Shown here piece after piece: positions 1 through 8,755 of a stretch of 64,000 bases of DNA; the stretch's first letter is position 1; each line of letters starts with the position of its first letter. A program made the position numbers and the translations under genes. Source of the DNA: JANNVK01 sp031414415 (lineage in GTDB: Bacteria; Acidobacteriota; Blastocatellia; Pyrinomonadales; Pyrinomonadaceae); assembly GCA_031414415.1 (NCBI GenBank), contig JANNVK010000225.1, forward strand, positions 10,358-74,357, given 5' to 3'. The notes under the pieces were generated by a model. The model was given only the letters and a program-made list of their open reading frames with translations. It had not been told where the DNA came from and searched no databases.

Positions 1-131
1 ACTTCAATCGGCTCAATCTCTTCAAGATCAAAATCACCTGCTTCAAAATTTTCGAAGTCGCCATCCGGCTCGCCAAAATCAGCAAAATCATCAAAATTAT
101 CCGAACTTTCAAACTCAATTTCGTTTTCCAT
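1..131 (-). CDS. N-terminus of an acidic protein (partial)
   Basis: The reading frame starts with ATG at 131 on the minus strand and runs off the left edge, so only about 43 residues are visible. The peptide begins MENEIEFESSDNFDD and is almost entirely Asp, Glu, Phe and Gly, with no membrane segment or signal peptide. A purine-rich AAAGAGAC lies a few bases upstream of the ATG and could be a weak ribosome binding site. Such acidic leaders occur in many cytoplasmic proteins, so no function can be assigned. The coding call rests on the open frame and biased composition. Confidence 0.5.
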   Translation of the reverse strand, partial: MENEIEFESSDNFDDFADFGEPDGDFENFEAGDFDLEEIEPIE

Positions 132-206
132 AAAATGTCTCTTTAAGCATAGTAACTTTTGCTGATACTTTTGACAATGCATCGATTGTAATGATGAAGG
201 ATGAAA

Positions 207-262
207 GATGAATTATGAATGATGAATTATGAATGATGAATTATGAATGATGAATTATGAAT
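207..262. repeat. Tandem heptamer array (GATGAAT/TATGAAT)
   Basis: Four perfect copies of the 14-mer GATGAATTATGAAT, that is, alternating heptamers, lie head to tail. Degenerate copies (GATGAAG, GATGAAA) extend upstream to about 191. The array is followed after about 14 bases by the 9-bp array at 277-492. Confidence 0.9.
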
Positions 263-276
263 TACGAAAATTTCTG

Positions 277-492
277 AAACGCCACAAACGCCACAAACGC
301 AATAAACGCTACAAACGTAATAAACGCTACAAACGTAATAAACGCTACAAACGCAATAAACGCTACAAACGCTGTAAACGCTATAAACGCTACAAACATC
401 ACAAACGCAATAAACGCAATAAACGCAATAAACGCAATAAACGCCACAAACGCTATAAACGCTACAAACGCAATAAACGCTACAAACGCCCA
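277..492. repeat. Tandem nonamer array AAACGCNNN, 24 units
   Basis: Twenty-four consecutive 9-bp units fit the pattern AAACGYNNN. Bases 7-9 are mostly AAT, TAC or CAC, and the phase is unbroken. Because the unit lacks stop codons, long frames stay open on both strands and encode Lys-Arg-X or low-complexity peptides; these are artefacts. The same unit recurs at 50748-50940. The stretch 132-597 otherwise holds no gene I can support. Confidence 0.92.
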
Positions 493-597
493 CTTGGGAA
501 CGCAAGTTTTATAAATTGATTGATAGATTTTACGCTCATAATGGCGGAATCAAACTAAGGTTTGGACTCTAAGCGAAGAATTTGGCAGAATAAAATT

Positions 598-1614
598 ATG
601 AGCAATTTAATCAAATCATATGCGGCGAATGAGCCGAAAGGGAAGTTTCAACCTTTTGAGATTGAAACAGACGAACTTGGCGTTGAACACGTTGAAATCA
701 AAGTGCATTCGTGCGGAATTTGTCATTCTGATTTGTCAATGGTCAATAACGATTGGGGAATGACGGCGTATCCGTTTGTTGGCGGACACGAAGCGGTTGG
801 CGAAATTGTCGCACTTGGGAAAAATGTCAAAGGTTTGCAAATTGGCGATGTTGTCGGGCTTGGTTGGAACGCTGAGACTTGCGGATATTGCGAGCAATGT
901 GTCGCTGGTTATCAGATAAATTGTCCGACTTTGGAAGGCACAATCGTTGGGCGACACGGTGGTTTTGCGGACAAAGTTCGTTGTCATTGGCAATGGGCGA
1001 TTAAACTGCCGAGCAAGATGGATGCTTCAAAAGCTGGTCCGCTTTTTTGTGGTGGAATCACGGTTTTTAATCCGTTTGTGCAAAATAATATCAGCCCAAC
1101 GAACAAGATCGGTGTTGTTGGAATCGGCGGTTTGGGGCATCTGGCGTTGCAGTTTGCCGACAAATGGGGCTGCGAAGTTACGGCGTTTACATCGGATGCT
1201 TCGAAAACCGATGAACTCAAAAAACTCGGTGCAGACTACGTTGTGAATTCTCGTAGCGATGAAGATTTAGCAAAACTCGCTGGCAAATTTGACATGATAA
1301 TTGTTACTGCAAATGTAACTTTAAACTGGGATTTATACATCAACGCTCTCGCTCCAAAAGGAAAATTGCACATGGTTGGAGCTGTTTTGGAGCCGTTGGC
1401 AATTGGGGCTTTTTCGTTGATTATGAGACAAAAAAGTGTCACTGGAACAGCAACTGGAAGCCCGCAAGTTGTCGCCAAAATGCTCGAATTTTGTTCCAGA
1501 CACAATATTGAAACGGTGACAGAAAAATTTCCGATGTCTAAAATTAACGAAGCATTTGAACATCTCGAAAGTGGAAAAGCGAGATACAGAATTGTTTTAG
1601 AAAATGATTTTTAG
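598..1614 (+). CDS. Zinc-dependent NAD(P) alcohol dehydrogenase
   Basis: Medium-chain dehydrogenase of about 338 residues, of the cinnamyl-alcohol/YahK-like group that oxidises or reduces alcohols and aldehydes with NAD(P)H. The catalytic zinc site is visible as CGICHSD near residue 39 and GGHE near residue 61. Structural-zinc cysteines follow in CGYCEQC and the downstream NCP. The nucleotide-binding GIGGLGHLALQFA is near residue 175. The frame extends upstream to a TTG at 562, but ATG 598 gives the normal family N-terminus (MSNLIKSYAA). The next gene starts 9 bases after the stop, suggesting co-transcription. The substrate is unknown. Confidence 0.9.
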   Translation: MSNLIKSYAANEPKGKFQPFEIETDELGVEHVEIKVHSCGICHSDLSMVNNDWGMTAYPFVGGHEAVGEIVALGKNVKGLQIGDVVGLGWNAETCGYCEQCVAGYQINCPTLEGTIVGRHGGFADKVRCHWQWAIKLPSKMDASKAGPLFCGGITVFNPFVQNNISPTNKIGVVGIGGLGHLALQFADKWGCEVTAFTSDASKTDELKKLGADYVVNSRSDEDLAKLAGKFDMIIVTANVTLNWDLYINALAPKGKLHMVGAVLEPLAIGAFSLIMRQKSVTGTATGSPQVVAKMLEFCSRHNIETVTEKFPMSKINEAFEHLESGKARYRIVLENDF

Positions 1615-1623
1615 GAGCAATTT

Positions 1624-1920
1624 ATGAGCGAAAATTTATATTTAACTGCACGTTTGAAAGTAAAAGCGGAAAGAATTGATGAATTAAAGCAAGCAGCCTT
1701 GGCGATTGTCGCAAGTTCGAGAGCTGAAGATGGTTGCATTTCTTACAATGTTCATCAGTCAATTGAAGACCAAACTGTTTTTATTTGGCGAGAATGTTGG
1801 ACATGTAAGGCTGCATTGGATGAGCATTTTGCAACGGATTATGTGAAAAGTTTTTTTGCTGTGGTAGATGTTGTGGCGGATGAGTCGCCTCAAATAACAC
1901 TAAGTAAGGTAATTTCTTGA
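1624..1920 (+). CDS. ABM-domain monooxygenase (YgiN-like)
   Basis: Small protein of 98 residues matching the antibiotic-biosynthesis-monooxygenase fold, a dimeric ferredoxin-like domain. The segment LKVKAERIDELKQAALAIV followed by EDGCISYNVHQS is typical of the quinol monooxygenase YgiN and LsrG-like proteins. AGGAGCAATTT sits just before ATG 1624, one of the clearest ribosome binding sites in the window. Position directly behind an alcohol dehydrogenase suggests a shared detoxification or redox role, which is inference. Confidence 0.8.
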   Translation: MSENLYLTARLKVKAERIDELKQAALAIVASSRAEDGCISYNVHQSIEDQTVFIWRECWTCKAALDEHFATDYVKSFFAVVDVVADESPQITLSKVIS

Positions 1921-2047
1921 TGACTTTAGAATTAAAAATTGCTATTTGTAACTTCCTTTGTTACAATTAAAAACATCAGCGAGATTTTATAAAAATTAAT
2001 CGCTAAGTTATATTATTAAAACGTTATTTTATTATTTAGGAGACAAA

Positions 2048-2374
2048 ATGGGAGCATTTACAAAAGAAGCAACAGATGCAAATTGGGAAGTTGATGTTTT
2101 AGGTTCGGACAAGCCGGTTTTGGTAGATTTTTGGGCTGAATGGTGCGGACCTTGTCGAATGATTGCACCTTCGGTTGAAGCAGTTGCAGAGCAATATGCA
2201 GAAACCGCAACGGTTGTGAAAATGAACGTTGATGAAAATTCGAATGTCCCGCAACAGTATGGAATTCGTGGAATTCCGACATTGATTTTGTTCAAAGGTG
2301 GACAAGAAGTTGAACGAGTTGTTGGTGCAGTTTCACGCGAAGCAATGGCAACTTTGGTTGGAAAACACGTTTAA
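2048..2374 (+). CDS. trxA: Thioredoxin
   Basis: Complete 108-residue thioredoxin, the usual length, reducing protein disulfides in the cytoplasm. The active site WCGPC is at residues 32-36, within VDFWAEWCGPC, and the cis-proline region GIRGIPTLILF is intact. TTAGGAGACAAA immediately upstream of ATG 2048 is a strong ribosome binding site. An AT-rich gap of about 127 bases separates it from the ABM gene, so it probably has its own promoter. Confidence 0.96.
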   Translation: MGAFTKEATDANWEVDVLGSDKPVLVDFWAEWCGPCRMIAPSVEAVAEQYAETATVVKMNVDENSNVPQQYGIRGIPTLILFKGGQEVERVVGAVSREAMATLVGKHV

Positions 2375-2388
2375 ATCGAATATTCATA

Positions 2389-3045
2389 ATGATTGTCGAA
2401 ACTACAAATTATATTGAAGCGGTTCATCATTTACCCCCAAATGGAACGTTACTTTTACATAACGTTTCTTGGGAAGAATATGGTTACGTGCTTAAACAAT
2501 TTGAGCAGAAACCTGCTTATCGTGTTTATTATAACAACGGAGTTTTGAAAATTATGAGTCCAAGATTAGATCACGAATTTCCTAAAGATGTCGCGTTTAC
2601 TGCGGTTCGAATTTACGCCGATGAGTTTGATGTTGACGTAGATGGTTATGGTTCGACAACTTGGCGGCAAAAAAGAAAAGCCAAAGGTGCTGAAGCTGAC
2701 ACATCTTTTTATGTGAAAAATGCGGCTAAAGTTCGTGGCTTAAAAGACTTTGATTTGAATCTTCAAATTCCGCCAGACATTGTTGTTGAAGTTGATATTA
2801 GCAACGAATCTTGGGATAAGTTTGATATTTACGCAGGTTTGGGCGTTCCGGAACTTTGGCGTTGTAATGGGACAATTTTTCAGATTTACGCCCTTTTTGA
2901 AGGTAAATATGAAGCGGTTGGTTCAAGCGAATCTTTGCCACTAATTACTGGAAAACTTTTAACCGAGTTTCTGCAAATTGGTCGTGAAAAAGGACAAACT
3001 TTGATGGCAAAAGAGTTTAGAAACAAACTTCGTGAACTAAAATGA
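2389..3045 (+). CDS. Uma2-family (DUF820) putative endonuclease
   Basis: A 218-residue member of the Uma2 family, a PD-(D/E)XK-like nuclease fold common in cyanobacteria and other environmental bacteria; its biological role is unknown. Typical elements are VYYNNGVLKIMSPRLDHE, the EADTSFYV strand and PPDIVVEVDISN, which carry the predicted catalytic Asp/Glu residues. Its stop overlaps the start of the next gene by ATGA at 3042-3045, so the two are translationally coupled. Confidence 0.8.
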   Translation: MIVETTNYIEAVHHLPPNGTLLLHNVSWEEYGYVLKQFEQKPAYRVYYNNGVLKIMSPRLDHEFPKDVAFTAVRIYADEFDVDVDGYGSTTWRQKRKAKGAEADTSFYVKNAAKVRGLKDFDLNLQIPPDIVVEVDISNESWDKFDIYAGLGVPELWRCNGTIFQIYALFEGKYEAVGSSESLPLITGKLLTEFLQIGREKGQTLMAKEFRNKLRELK

Positions 3046-3983
3046 AAGCAATTATAGTTCGAGAATATGGCGAACCTGAAGTTATGAAACTTGAAGAAGT
3101 CTCAACACTAAATGTTGGGACTTCTCAGGTTTTGGTGCGTGTTAAATCGGCTGGCGTAAATCCGGTCGATACGTATATTCGAGCCGGAAACTACGCAACA
3201 AAACCAAATTTACCATATACGCCGGGCAAAGATGCGTCTGGAATTGTTGAACAAATTGGCGAAAATGTCACAACAATAAAAATCGGAGACCGAGTTTTTA
3301 CAACAGATTCGGGTTCTGGAACTTATGCCGAATTTGTTGTTTGCGACGAAAATTATATTCAAAAATTGCCGGAAAATATTTCGTTTAATCAAGGTGCGGG
3401 AATTTTTGTGCCTTACGCAACGGCTTATCGGGCTCTATTTCAAAAAGCAAAAGTGAACAAAGGTGAAACAGTTTTGATTCACGGTGCGAGCGGCGGTGTT
3501 GGAATTGCTGCAATCCAATTTGCCAAAAACGCAGGTTTGAAAGTGATTGGAACTTCTAGTTCTGAAAAAGGTCTGGAATTAATAAAAGAGCAAGGTTGTG
3601 ATGTTGCACTCAATCATTCTGAGCAAAATTATCTTGTTGGAATTTCTGCGGACGTGATTATTGAAATGTTGGCAAATGTAAATTTGGTCAAAGATTTTGA
3701 TGCTTTGAAGATGTTTGGGCGAATTGTAGTTGTTGGAAATCGTGGAAGTTTAGATTTTAATCCGCGTTTGACGATGGGTAAAGACGCGACGATTTACGGG
3801 CTTGCACTGTTCAATTATTCGAAAGAAGACGAAGCAGAAATTAAGGAAGAAATTTTTAAAGGACTTGCCGAAGGTTATTTAAATCCAATTGTCGGGAAAA
3901 CCTTTAAACTTGCCGAAGCTGCCAAAGCACATCGGGAAGTTATTGAATCTAAAGCATTTGGAAAAATTATATTAGAAATTTGA
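3042..3983 (+). CDS. NADPH:quinone oxidoreductase (zeta-crystallin-like)
   Basis: Medium-chain dehydrogenase of 313 residues without zinc ligands. It matches quinone reductase/zeta-crystallin enzymes that reduce quinones or enones with NADPH. The GroES-like half contains GVNPVDTYIRAGNY, and the NADPH-binding loop is GASGGVGIAAIQFAK near residue 146. The start overlaps the Uma2 stop. The length is normal. A specific quinone substrate cannot be read from the sequence. Confidence 0.88.
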   Translation: MKAIIVREYGEPEVMKLEEVSTLNVGTSQVLVRVKSAGVNPVDTYIRAGNYATKPNLPYTPGKDASGIVEQIGENVTTIKIGDRVFTTDSGSGTYAEFVVCDENYIQKLPENISFNQGAGIFVPYATAYRALFQKAKVNKGETVLIHGASGGVGIAAIQFAKNAGLKVIGTSSSEKGLELIKEQGCDVALNHSEQNYLVGISADVIIEMLANVNLVKDFDALKMFGRIVVVGNRGSLDFNPRLTMGKDATIYGLALFNYSKEDEAEIKEEIFKGLAEGYLNPIVGKTFKLAEAAKAHREVIESKAFGKIILEI

Positions 3984-3992
3984 TAAATTGAA

Positions 3993-4265
3993 ATGAACAC
4001 AATTCTAGAATATGTTGAAATAATAACACACGATTTACGCGATAAAATTGTCTCTGAAACGCCGACGGTTTACGAAGATGACTATCTTGAAAGAGTTTAT
4101 GAGTTTGAAGATGGAGCAATTTTAAGCTACGAATGGCGAGATTTTCCGTCAAATAAAGTTCCAATCGAAGATAGATTTAATCATCGCTTTTCGCTCAAAA
4201 AACTTCCAACGCCAAACCCGAACAACTTCGAACTTGGCGTAATAAAATCAATAAATTACCAATAA
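3993..4265 (+). CDS. Small hypothetical protein (90 aa)
   Basis: I do not recognise this soluble, acidic 90-residue protein. It is rich in Glu and Asp (YEDDYLERVYEFEDGAILSYEW), with no signal peptide or membrane segment. It follows the quinone reductase by 9 bases in the same direction and ends 5 bases from the convergent methionine-synthesis gene. The position and compact spacing favour a real gene. Confidence 0.55.
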   Translation: MNTILEYVEIITHDLRDKIVSETPTVYEDDYLERVYEFEDGAILSYEWRDFPSNKVPIEDRFNHRFSLKKLPTPNPNNFELGVIKSINYQ

Positions 4266-4270
4266 AAAAT

Positions 4271-6145
4271 TTATTTTTGAGCAAATTGTTCTAAAACATC
4301 AAAAACCTGTAAAGCGTATTTCACATTTCCAAATGGAGCTGAAACCTGCACGCCAGCAATGACATCACGCACTTCCAATAACGATTCGCGGGCAATTTGG
4401 ATTCCTTCTTCGCGGGCGTGTTCTTTCGATTTCTCTGAGGCAACTTTCATTCGTTGCAAAATATCTTGAGTCACATTTACGCCCGGAACTTCGTTATGCA
4501 AAAACTCCGCATTCCGAAAACTTACGAGTGGCCATATTCCTGCCACGATTGGAATTTTGACGTGAGAAATGCGGTCGAGGAAAACTCTTAACTGCTCGGT
4601 GTCAAAAACTGGCTGCGTAATTGCATATTCTGCACCGGCTTCAACCTTCCATTCAAAGCGTTTTATTTCTTCGTCCAAATTTAATGCACCAGGATTTACA
4701 CCAACTCCAACTGAAAAAGCTGTCGGAATTCCAATTGGATTATTTCCTAAATCTAAGCCGTGATTGAGTTTATTGACCATATTAGTCAGTCCAATGGCAT
4801 CAATATCAAAAACAGCAGTCGCATCTGGATACGGACCCATTTTTGGCGGATCGCCTGTAATGAGCAGCAAATTATGCAATCCGAGAGCGGCTGCACCGAG
4901 TAAGTCTGACATCATTCCGAGCAAATTTCGGTCACGACAGCAATAATGCAAAACGGCTTCGATTCCAATGTCGCGTTCAACTAAAACCGCTGTGGCTTGA
5001 GCTGACATTCGCGTTTGAGCTCGCGGTCCATCAGGAATATTTACAGCATCAACGCCAGCGACTTTCAAAAGTCGAATCGAATCTAAAGTAGCTTGAGCAT
5101 CGCAACCCTTTGGCGGCAAAACTTCAACCGATGTGACAAATTCGCCACGAGCAATTTTTCGAGACCAATTTGAACGATCTTCTGGTTTAACAACTTCAAT
5201 ATTCGTTGGAGTTAAATCTTGAACACTAGCCGCAACCATTTCTTTAACAATAACTTGCGGTGTTTGACGTGGACTTATTGAACGAATTGCCGCTGCCATT
5301 AATTTGATATGAGCAGGCGTTGTTCCGCAACAACCACCAATAAATTTTGCCCCAATTTGCACAAATCGACGCGAATATTCCGCCATATATTCTGGCGAAC
5401 CCATATAAAACTGCCGACCTTGAACGTCTCTCGGCAAACCGGCATTTGGCTGTGCAGAAAGTTTTTTATTCGTAACTTCACGCATTTTTTCAAGTGCTGT
5501 GAGAATCAACGCCGGACCAACTCCGCAGTTCAGACCAATTACATCAACTCCCCATTCGTCTAATCTTTTTGTGAAAAGCTCAGGAGTTGCACCAAAAATA
5601 GTGTTTCCATCCATTTGAATGGTCATTTGGGCAATAATCGGCAAATCGCAAACCTCTTTAACTGCGAGAATTGCTTGTTGGATTTCGGATAAATCAGAAA
5701 ATGTTTCGAGAACAATAACATCAACTCCGCCTTCTGCCAGAGACTCGGCTTGTTCTTTAAACATGTCTTTTGCTTCGCTAAAAGATGTCGGTCCGTAAGG
5801 TTCAATGCGAAGTCCGAGTGAGCCGATTGCTCCTGCAACCCAGATATTATCTCCGGCAGATTCACGTGCGAGTCTGGCTGATGCGATGTTTATTTCGCGA
5901 GTTTTCGCTTCTAAACCAAATGGCTGAAGTTTATTTCGTGTTGCCCCAAAAGAATTTGTTTCGATTATTTCCGCACCTGCGGCGATATATTCATCGTGGA
6001 CTTCTTTCACAAGATCAGGTGCAATCAAGTTTAATTCGTCGTAGCAACGATTGATATAAATTCCTTTGCTGTAAAGTCTTGTCCCGATTGCTCCGTCGAA
6101 AACGTAAACACTATCTGATTCAATAAGTTCTCTGAAGTCTCTCAT
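4271..6145 (-). CDS. Homocysteine S-methyltransferase / methylene-THF reductase fusion
   Basis: Bifunctional 624-residue enzyme joining two steps of methionine synthesis. Residues 1 to about 290 form a homocysteine methyltransferase barrel (DGAIGTRLYSKGI; zinc cysteines in GLNCGVGP and GGCCGTTPAH). Residues from about 325 form a flavin methylenetetrahydrofolate reductase (SVEVLPPKGCDAQ, LLLITGDPPK, QPVFDTEQL). This resembles the PRK08645 type fusion. The ATG at 6145 lacks a Shine-Dalgarno sequence and lies next to a terminator hairpin and a SAM-II-like riboswitch, so the gene is probably shut off when S-adenosylmethionine is plentiful. Confidence 0.93.
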   Translation of the reverse strand: MRDFRELIESDSVYVFDGAIGTRLYSKGIYINRCYDELNLIAPDLVKEVHDEYIAAGAEIIETNSFGATRNKLQPFGLEAKTREINIASARLARESAGDNIWVAGAIGSLGLRIEPYGPTSFSEAKDMFKEQAESLAEGGVDVIVLETFSDLSEIQQAILAVKEVCDLPIIAQMTIQMDGNTIFGATPELFTKRLDEWGVDVIGLNCGVGPALILTALEKMREVTNKKLSAQPNAGLPRDVQGRQFYMGSPEYMAEYSRRFVQIGAKFIGGCCGTTPAHIKLMAAAIRSISPRQTPQVIVKEMVAASVQDLTPTNIEVVKPEDRSNWSRKIARGEFVTSVEVLPPKGCDAQATLDSIRLLKVAGVDAVNIPDGPRAQTRMSAQATAVLVERDIGIEAVLHYCCRDRNLLGMMSDLLGAAALGLHNLLLITGDPPKMGPYPDATAVFDIDAIGLTNMVNKLNHGLDLGNNPIGIPTAFSVGVGVNPGALNLDEEIKRFEWKVEAGAEYAITQPVFDTEQLRVFLDRISHVKIPIVAGIWPLVSFRNAEFLHNEVPGVNVTQDILQRMKVASEKSKEHAREEGIQIARESLLEVRDVIAGVQVSAPFGNVKYALQVFDVLEQFAQK

Positions 6146-6150
6146 AATAA

Positions 6151-6181
6151 AAAAATCTCGGCGTAAAACAGCACGAGATTT
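6151..6181 (-). terminator. Intrinsic terminator in the metH/F leader
   Basis: On the minus strand AAATCTCG pairs with CGAGATTT (8 bp; plus-strand arms 6153-6160 and 6174-6181) around a 13-base loop. A run of T follows, ending a few bases before the ATG at 6145. The position between a riboswitch-like element and the start codon fits a transcription attenuator; the folded hairpin would also crowd the start codon. Confidence 0.75.
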
Positions 6182-6202
6182 GAAGCGTCAAAATTTTCTC
6201 AA

Positions 6203-6256
6203 ATGGCTGTTTAGCTGCTTATTTAACGTGGTCGCAAGTCGCAATAACTCACCACA
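6203..6256 (-). promoter_or_regulatory. SAM-II-like riboswitch
   Basis: On the minus strand a 5-bp stem GTGGT/ACCAC (plus-strand 6251-6255 and 6228-6232) closes an 18-base loop. It is followed by TTAAATAAGCAGCTAAACAG, close to the SAM-II aptamer tail with its AAAT..G.AGCTAAA core. A loop UUGC can pair with the downstream GCAG, as the SAM-II pseudoknot does. The location upstream of a methionine-synthesis gene is as expected. An alternative 8-bp helix, GGTCGCAA/TTGCGACC (6273-6280 with 6230-6237), overlaps the aptamer and could be the competing fold. The call comes from memory of the consensus, not a covariance search. Confidence 0.65.
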
Positions 6257-6304
6257 ATTGTTAATTTAAATTTTGCGACCTTAACCCAAAACTGTCAAGT
6301 TCTT

Positions 6305-8740
6305 CTAGTTTCCAGAACTTTTTCCGGCAGCTTTATTCGGCGGCGAAGTTCTGTCAATTGCCTCGTCTTCAATTTCTCCACCTTTACTTATCGGCACATC
6401 AGCCGGATTTTCAAAACGAAGCCCGCGTTCTTCCGAGTCTAAATCGCTTGGGATAATAATTTTTTGCATTGAATTACTCGGCGGCACATAACCAGGATAT
6501 TCAATCCGCGAATGATAAATTGCGACCAAAGATTTGATCATTGATTCACGAATTTGCGTCAGTTCTCTGAGCGTTAAATCACATTCGTCAAGTTGATCGT
6601 CGCTCAAAATTGCATCAATAATTTTTGTCACAATAAAGCGAATGTTGTCAGGTGTCGGGTGTTGCAAGGCTCTCGCACCAGCTTCGCAACTATCGGCAAT
6701 CATCATAATCGCAGCTTCTTTAAACTGCGGTTTCGGTCCCGGATAACGAAAATCATTTTCGTCAACATTTTCTCCAACGACTAATTCTGTCTGTGCCTTT
6801 CTCAAAAAGAAATGCAATGTTCGCGTTCCGTGATGTTGCGGAATAAAATCAATTATTCGTTGTGGCAGTCCAATTTCTTTACCAAGTTTAATGCCATAAG
6901 TTACGTGGCTGACAATTATTTTTGCACTTTGCGAAGGCTTTAATTTATCATGCGGATTTTTTCCGAGTTGATTTTCAACAAAATGTTCAGGTGCTCCAAG
7001 TTTGCCAATATCATGATATAAAGCACCGATTCTGGCGAGTAATCCGTTGGCTCCAACTGCTCGGCAAGCTGTTTCAGTCAGCGTTCCAACCGCATGCGAG
7101 TGCTGATTTGTTCCTGGTGCTTTCATCGCCAATTGTCCTAAAACTGGCAAATCTGCATTAGAAAGTTCGAGTAGTTTCACGTCAGTCAAAATCCCAAACA
7201 TTGTTTCGCAAATTGGAAGAAAAACTGCCGTCACAGATGATGTAATAATTCCGCTCAATAATCCGCAACCAACTGCTAAAATTATCGTGTTCAAAATAAA
7301 CGGCATCTGCATATAACTTATCAAAGCTACTGCAACTAAAGCACTTAACGCTCCAACTAAAGCTCCGGCGAGCGTCACAGATTGACGAGTTCGGTAAATT
7401 CCAATTCCGTAAACCGCGACTGCCGATGAAATTGTCGAATAAATTGCAAATTCTAAAGGTTTTGGTGCAAGAAATCCGGCTAAAAGCGAAACAAAAAGTC
7501 CGGCGAACAAAGCCGTTCTCCGATCTGCAAGTAATGTAATTAAAAGACTTGCGAAAGCGAAAGGCAATGCAAATGACCACAAAGTTGTGTCGTTATAAGG
7601 AGCTTTGATGTTTTGCATCGCCGTAAATTCAGCGAGTTTAAAAAATAAAGCCATCAAGAAAGTTTGAACCAAAACGACAAAGCCAAAAAGTGCAAAAGTC
7701 TTTTCTTCGGAAAGAGTTAGACGCGGAACAATGCCACGATGTTCAATAAATTTCCAGGCAACCCAATATAAAGCACAAACCAAAATAAGAAGTCCGATAA
7801 AACGATTTAGTTGCCTCGAAGAATTTGAATAATATTTGATTGCGTTAATTTGCGAAAGCATCGAAGGCGTAACAATATCACCTGTTTTTGCAACGCTTTG
7901 CCCGCGTTTTAAAGAAATTACAATTGGCTGTGTATTGCTGATTGCCGCTTCACGATCACGATTTGTCGCAACGCTATCAAAAATCACACTTGGCTGAACA
8001 TCAGGCGAAATCGCGTCGTTGAATGCCGCAACTTCTTTTGGCGAAAGGCTTTTCATCTCATTTAAAGACTTTAAAAGTTTATCGCGTGCCGTTGAAAGCG
8101 AAATCATATTCATTTTCGGAGACGAAACTGAAGATAGCTCATTTGGTTTTTGGCGATCAATGACAACAATGTCGTTTTGCAAAAACGGCTCGTCAGAATC
8201 GTTGTAAATATAACCATTCGTGTTTTCACGTAAGATTCGCGTGATTGCATCTAATTCCGTTGTAGAAAATTTTCTTGCGAGAAACACTTTGCCAATATCA
8301 ATTCCGCCAACGCCTTTCCAGACATAATTTACATTTGAAGCATTAGATTTTGAGTTTGAATTGTCTGTTTTTCGCTGTAATGATTCCCATTTTGAGCGAA
8401 AACTTTGAATTGCATTATCTGCCCGATTTGTTTCAAATGTGAAAATTGGGCGAATAGAATTTTTTGCAGCTTCTCGCATTCTTGCTGTTTCTTCATCATC
8501 AGTTGCAGAAATATCAGCAGGTGAAATTATTGTCTCGCGGACAACATCGCCTTCTTTGTAACTTTCACCAGTTGAGCGAAAAAATGGATTATCAAGCAAA
8601 AGTGTTGTAAACAAACTCAAAAAAACAAAGCCAACCCAAAACTTTTGTCTCGAAGTAATTCTTTCGAATTTTATTCGCTTTAAAATTTTGTTGCGGTATT
8701 TCGCAAATGGCGATATTAAATCTTCTCGTTTGTTACTCAT
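6305..8740 (-). CDS. 7TM-HD (HDIG) cyclic dinucleotide phosphodiesterase, PgpH-like
   Basis: Membrane protein of 811 residues with PgpH domain order. One N-terminal membrane helix (about 34-52) is followed by an extracytoplasmic 7TMR-HDED region to about residue 315. A bundle of seven membrane helices comes next (about 320-500), then a cytoplasmic HD domain. The HD motif is seen as NQHSHAVGTL then ALYHDIGKLG, and later QHHGTRTL. PgpH proteins hydrolyse cyclic di-AMP to pApA. Its stop is about 160 bases upstream of the methionine gene's ATG, with the riboswitch between. It starts 15 bases after the HflX stop, so the two are probably co-transcribed. Confidence 0.9.
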   Translation of the reverse strand: MSNKREDLISPFAKYRNKILKRIKFERITSRQKFWVGFVFLSLFTTLLLDNPFFRSTGESYKEGDVVRETIISPADISATDDEETARMREAAKNSIRPIFTFETNRADNAIQSFRSKWESLQRKTDNSNSKSNASNVNYVWKGVGGIDIGKVFLARKFSTTELDAITRILRENTNGYIYNDSDEPFLQNDIVVIDRQKPNELSSVSSPKMNMISLSTARDKLLKSLNEMKSLSPKEVAAFNDAISPDVQPSVIFDSVATNRDREAAISNTQPIVISLKRGQSVAKTGDIVTPSMLSQINAIKYYSNSSRQLNRFIGLLILVCALYWVAWKFIEHRGIVPRLTLSEEKTFALFGFVVLVQTFLMALFFKLAEFTAMQNIKAPYNDTTLWSFALPFAFASLLITLLADRRTALFAGLFVSLLAGFLAPKPLEFAIYSTISSAVAVYGIGIYRTRQSVTLAGALVGALSALVAVALISYMQMPFILNTIILAVGCGLLSGIITSSVTAVFLPICETMFGILTDVKLLELSNADLPVLGQLAMKAPGTNQHSHAVGTLTETACRAVGANGLLARIGALYHDIGKLGAPEHFVENQLGKNPHDKLKPSQSAKIIVSHVTYGIKLGKEIGLPQRIIDFIPQHHGTRTLHFFLRKAQTELVVGENVDENDFRYPGPKPQFKEAAIMMIADSCEAGARALQHPTPDNIRFIVTKIIDAILSDDQLDECDLTLRELTQIRESMIKSLVAIYHSRIEYPGYVPPSNSMQKIIIPSDLDSEERGLRFENPADVPISKGGEIEDEAIDRTSPPNKAAGKSSGN

Positions 8741-8755
8741 CTAAATTCTCTGTTT

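Noticed and set aside
277..492. CRISPR array
   Set aside because: Units are 9 bp with no unique spacers and no cas genes nearby. The same holds for the other arrays in the window.
227..519. Long open frames on both strands (Lys-Arg-rich peptide, and Cys-Val-Tyr-rich or Ala-Phe-Ile-rich peptides)
   Set aside because: They are translations of the AAACGCNNN array, which lacks stop codons in most frames; no start context or non-repeat domain.
562..597. Upstream TTG start for the alcohol dehydrogenase
   Set aside because: It adds 12 residues with no family similarity; ATG 598 matches the family N-terminus.
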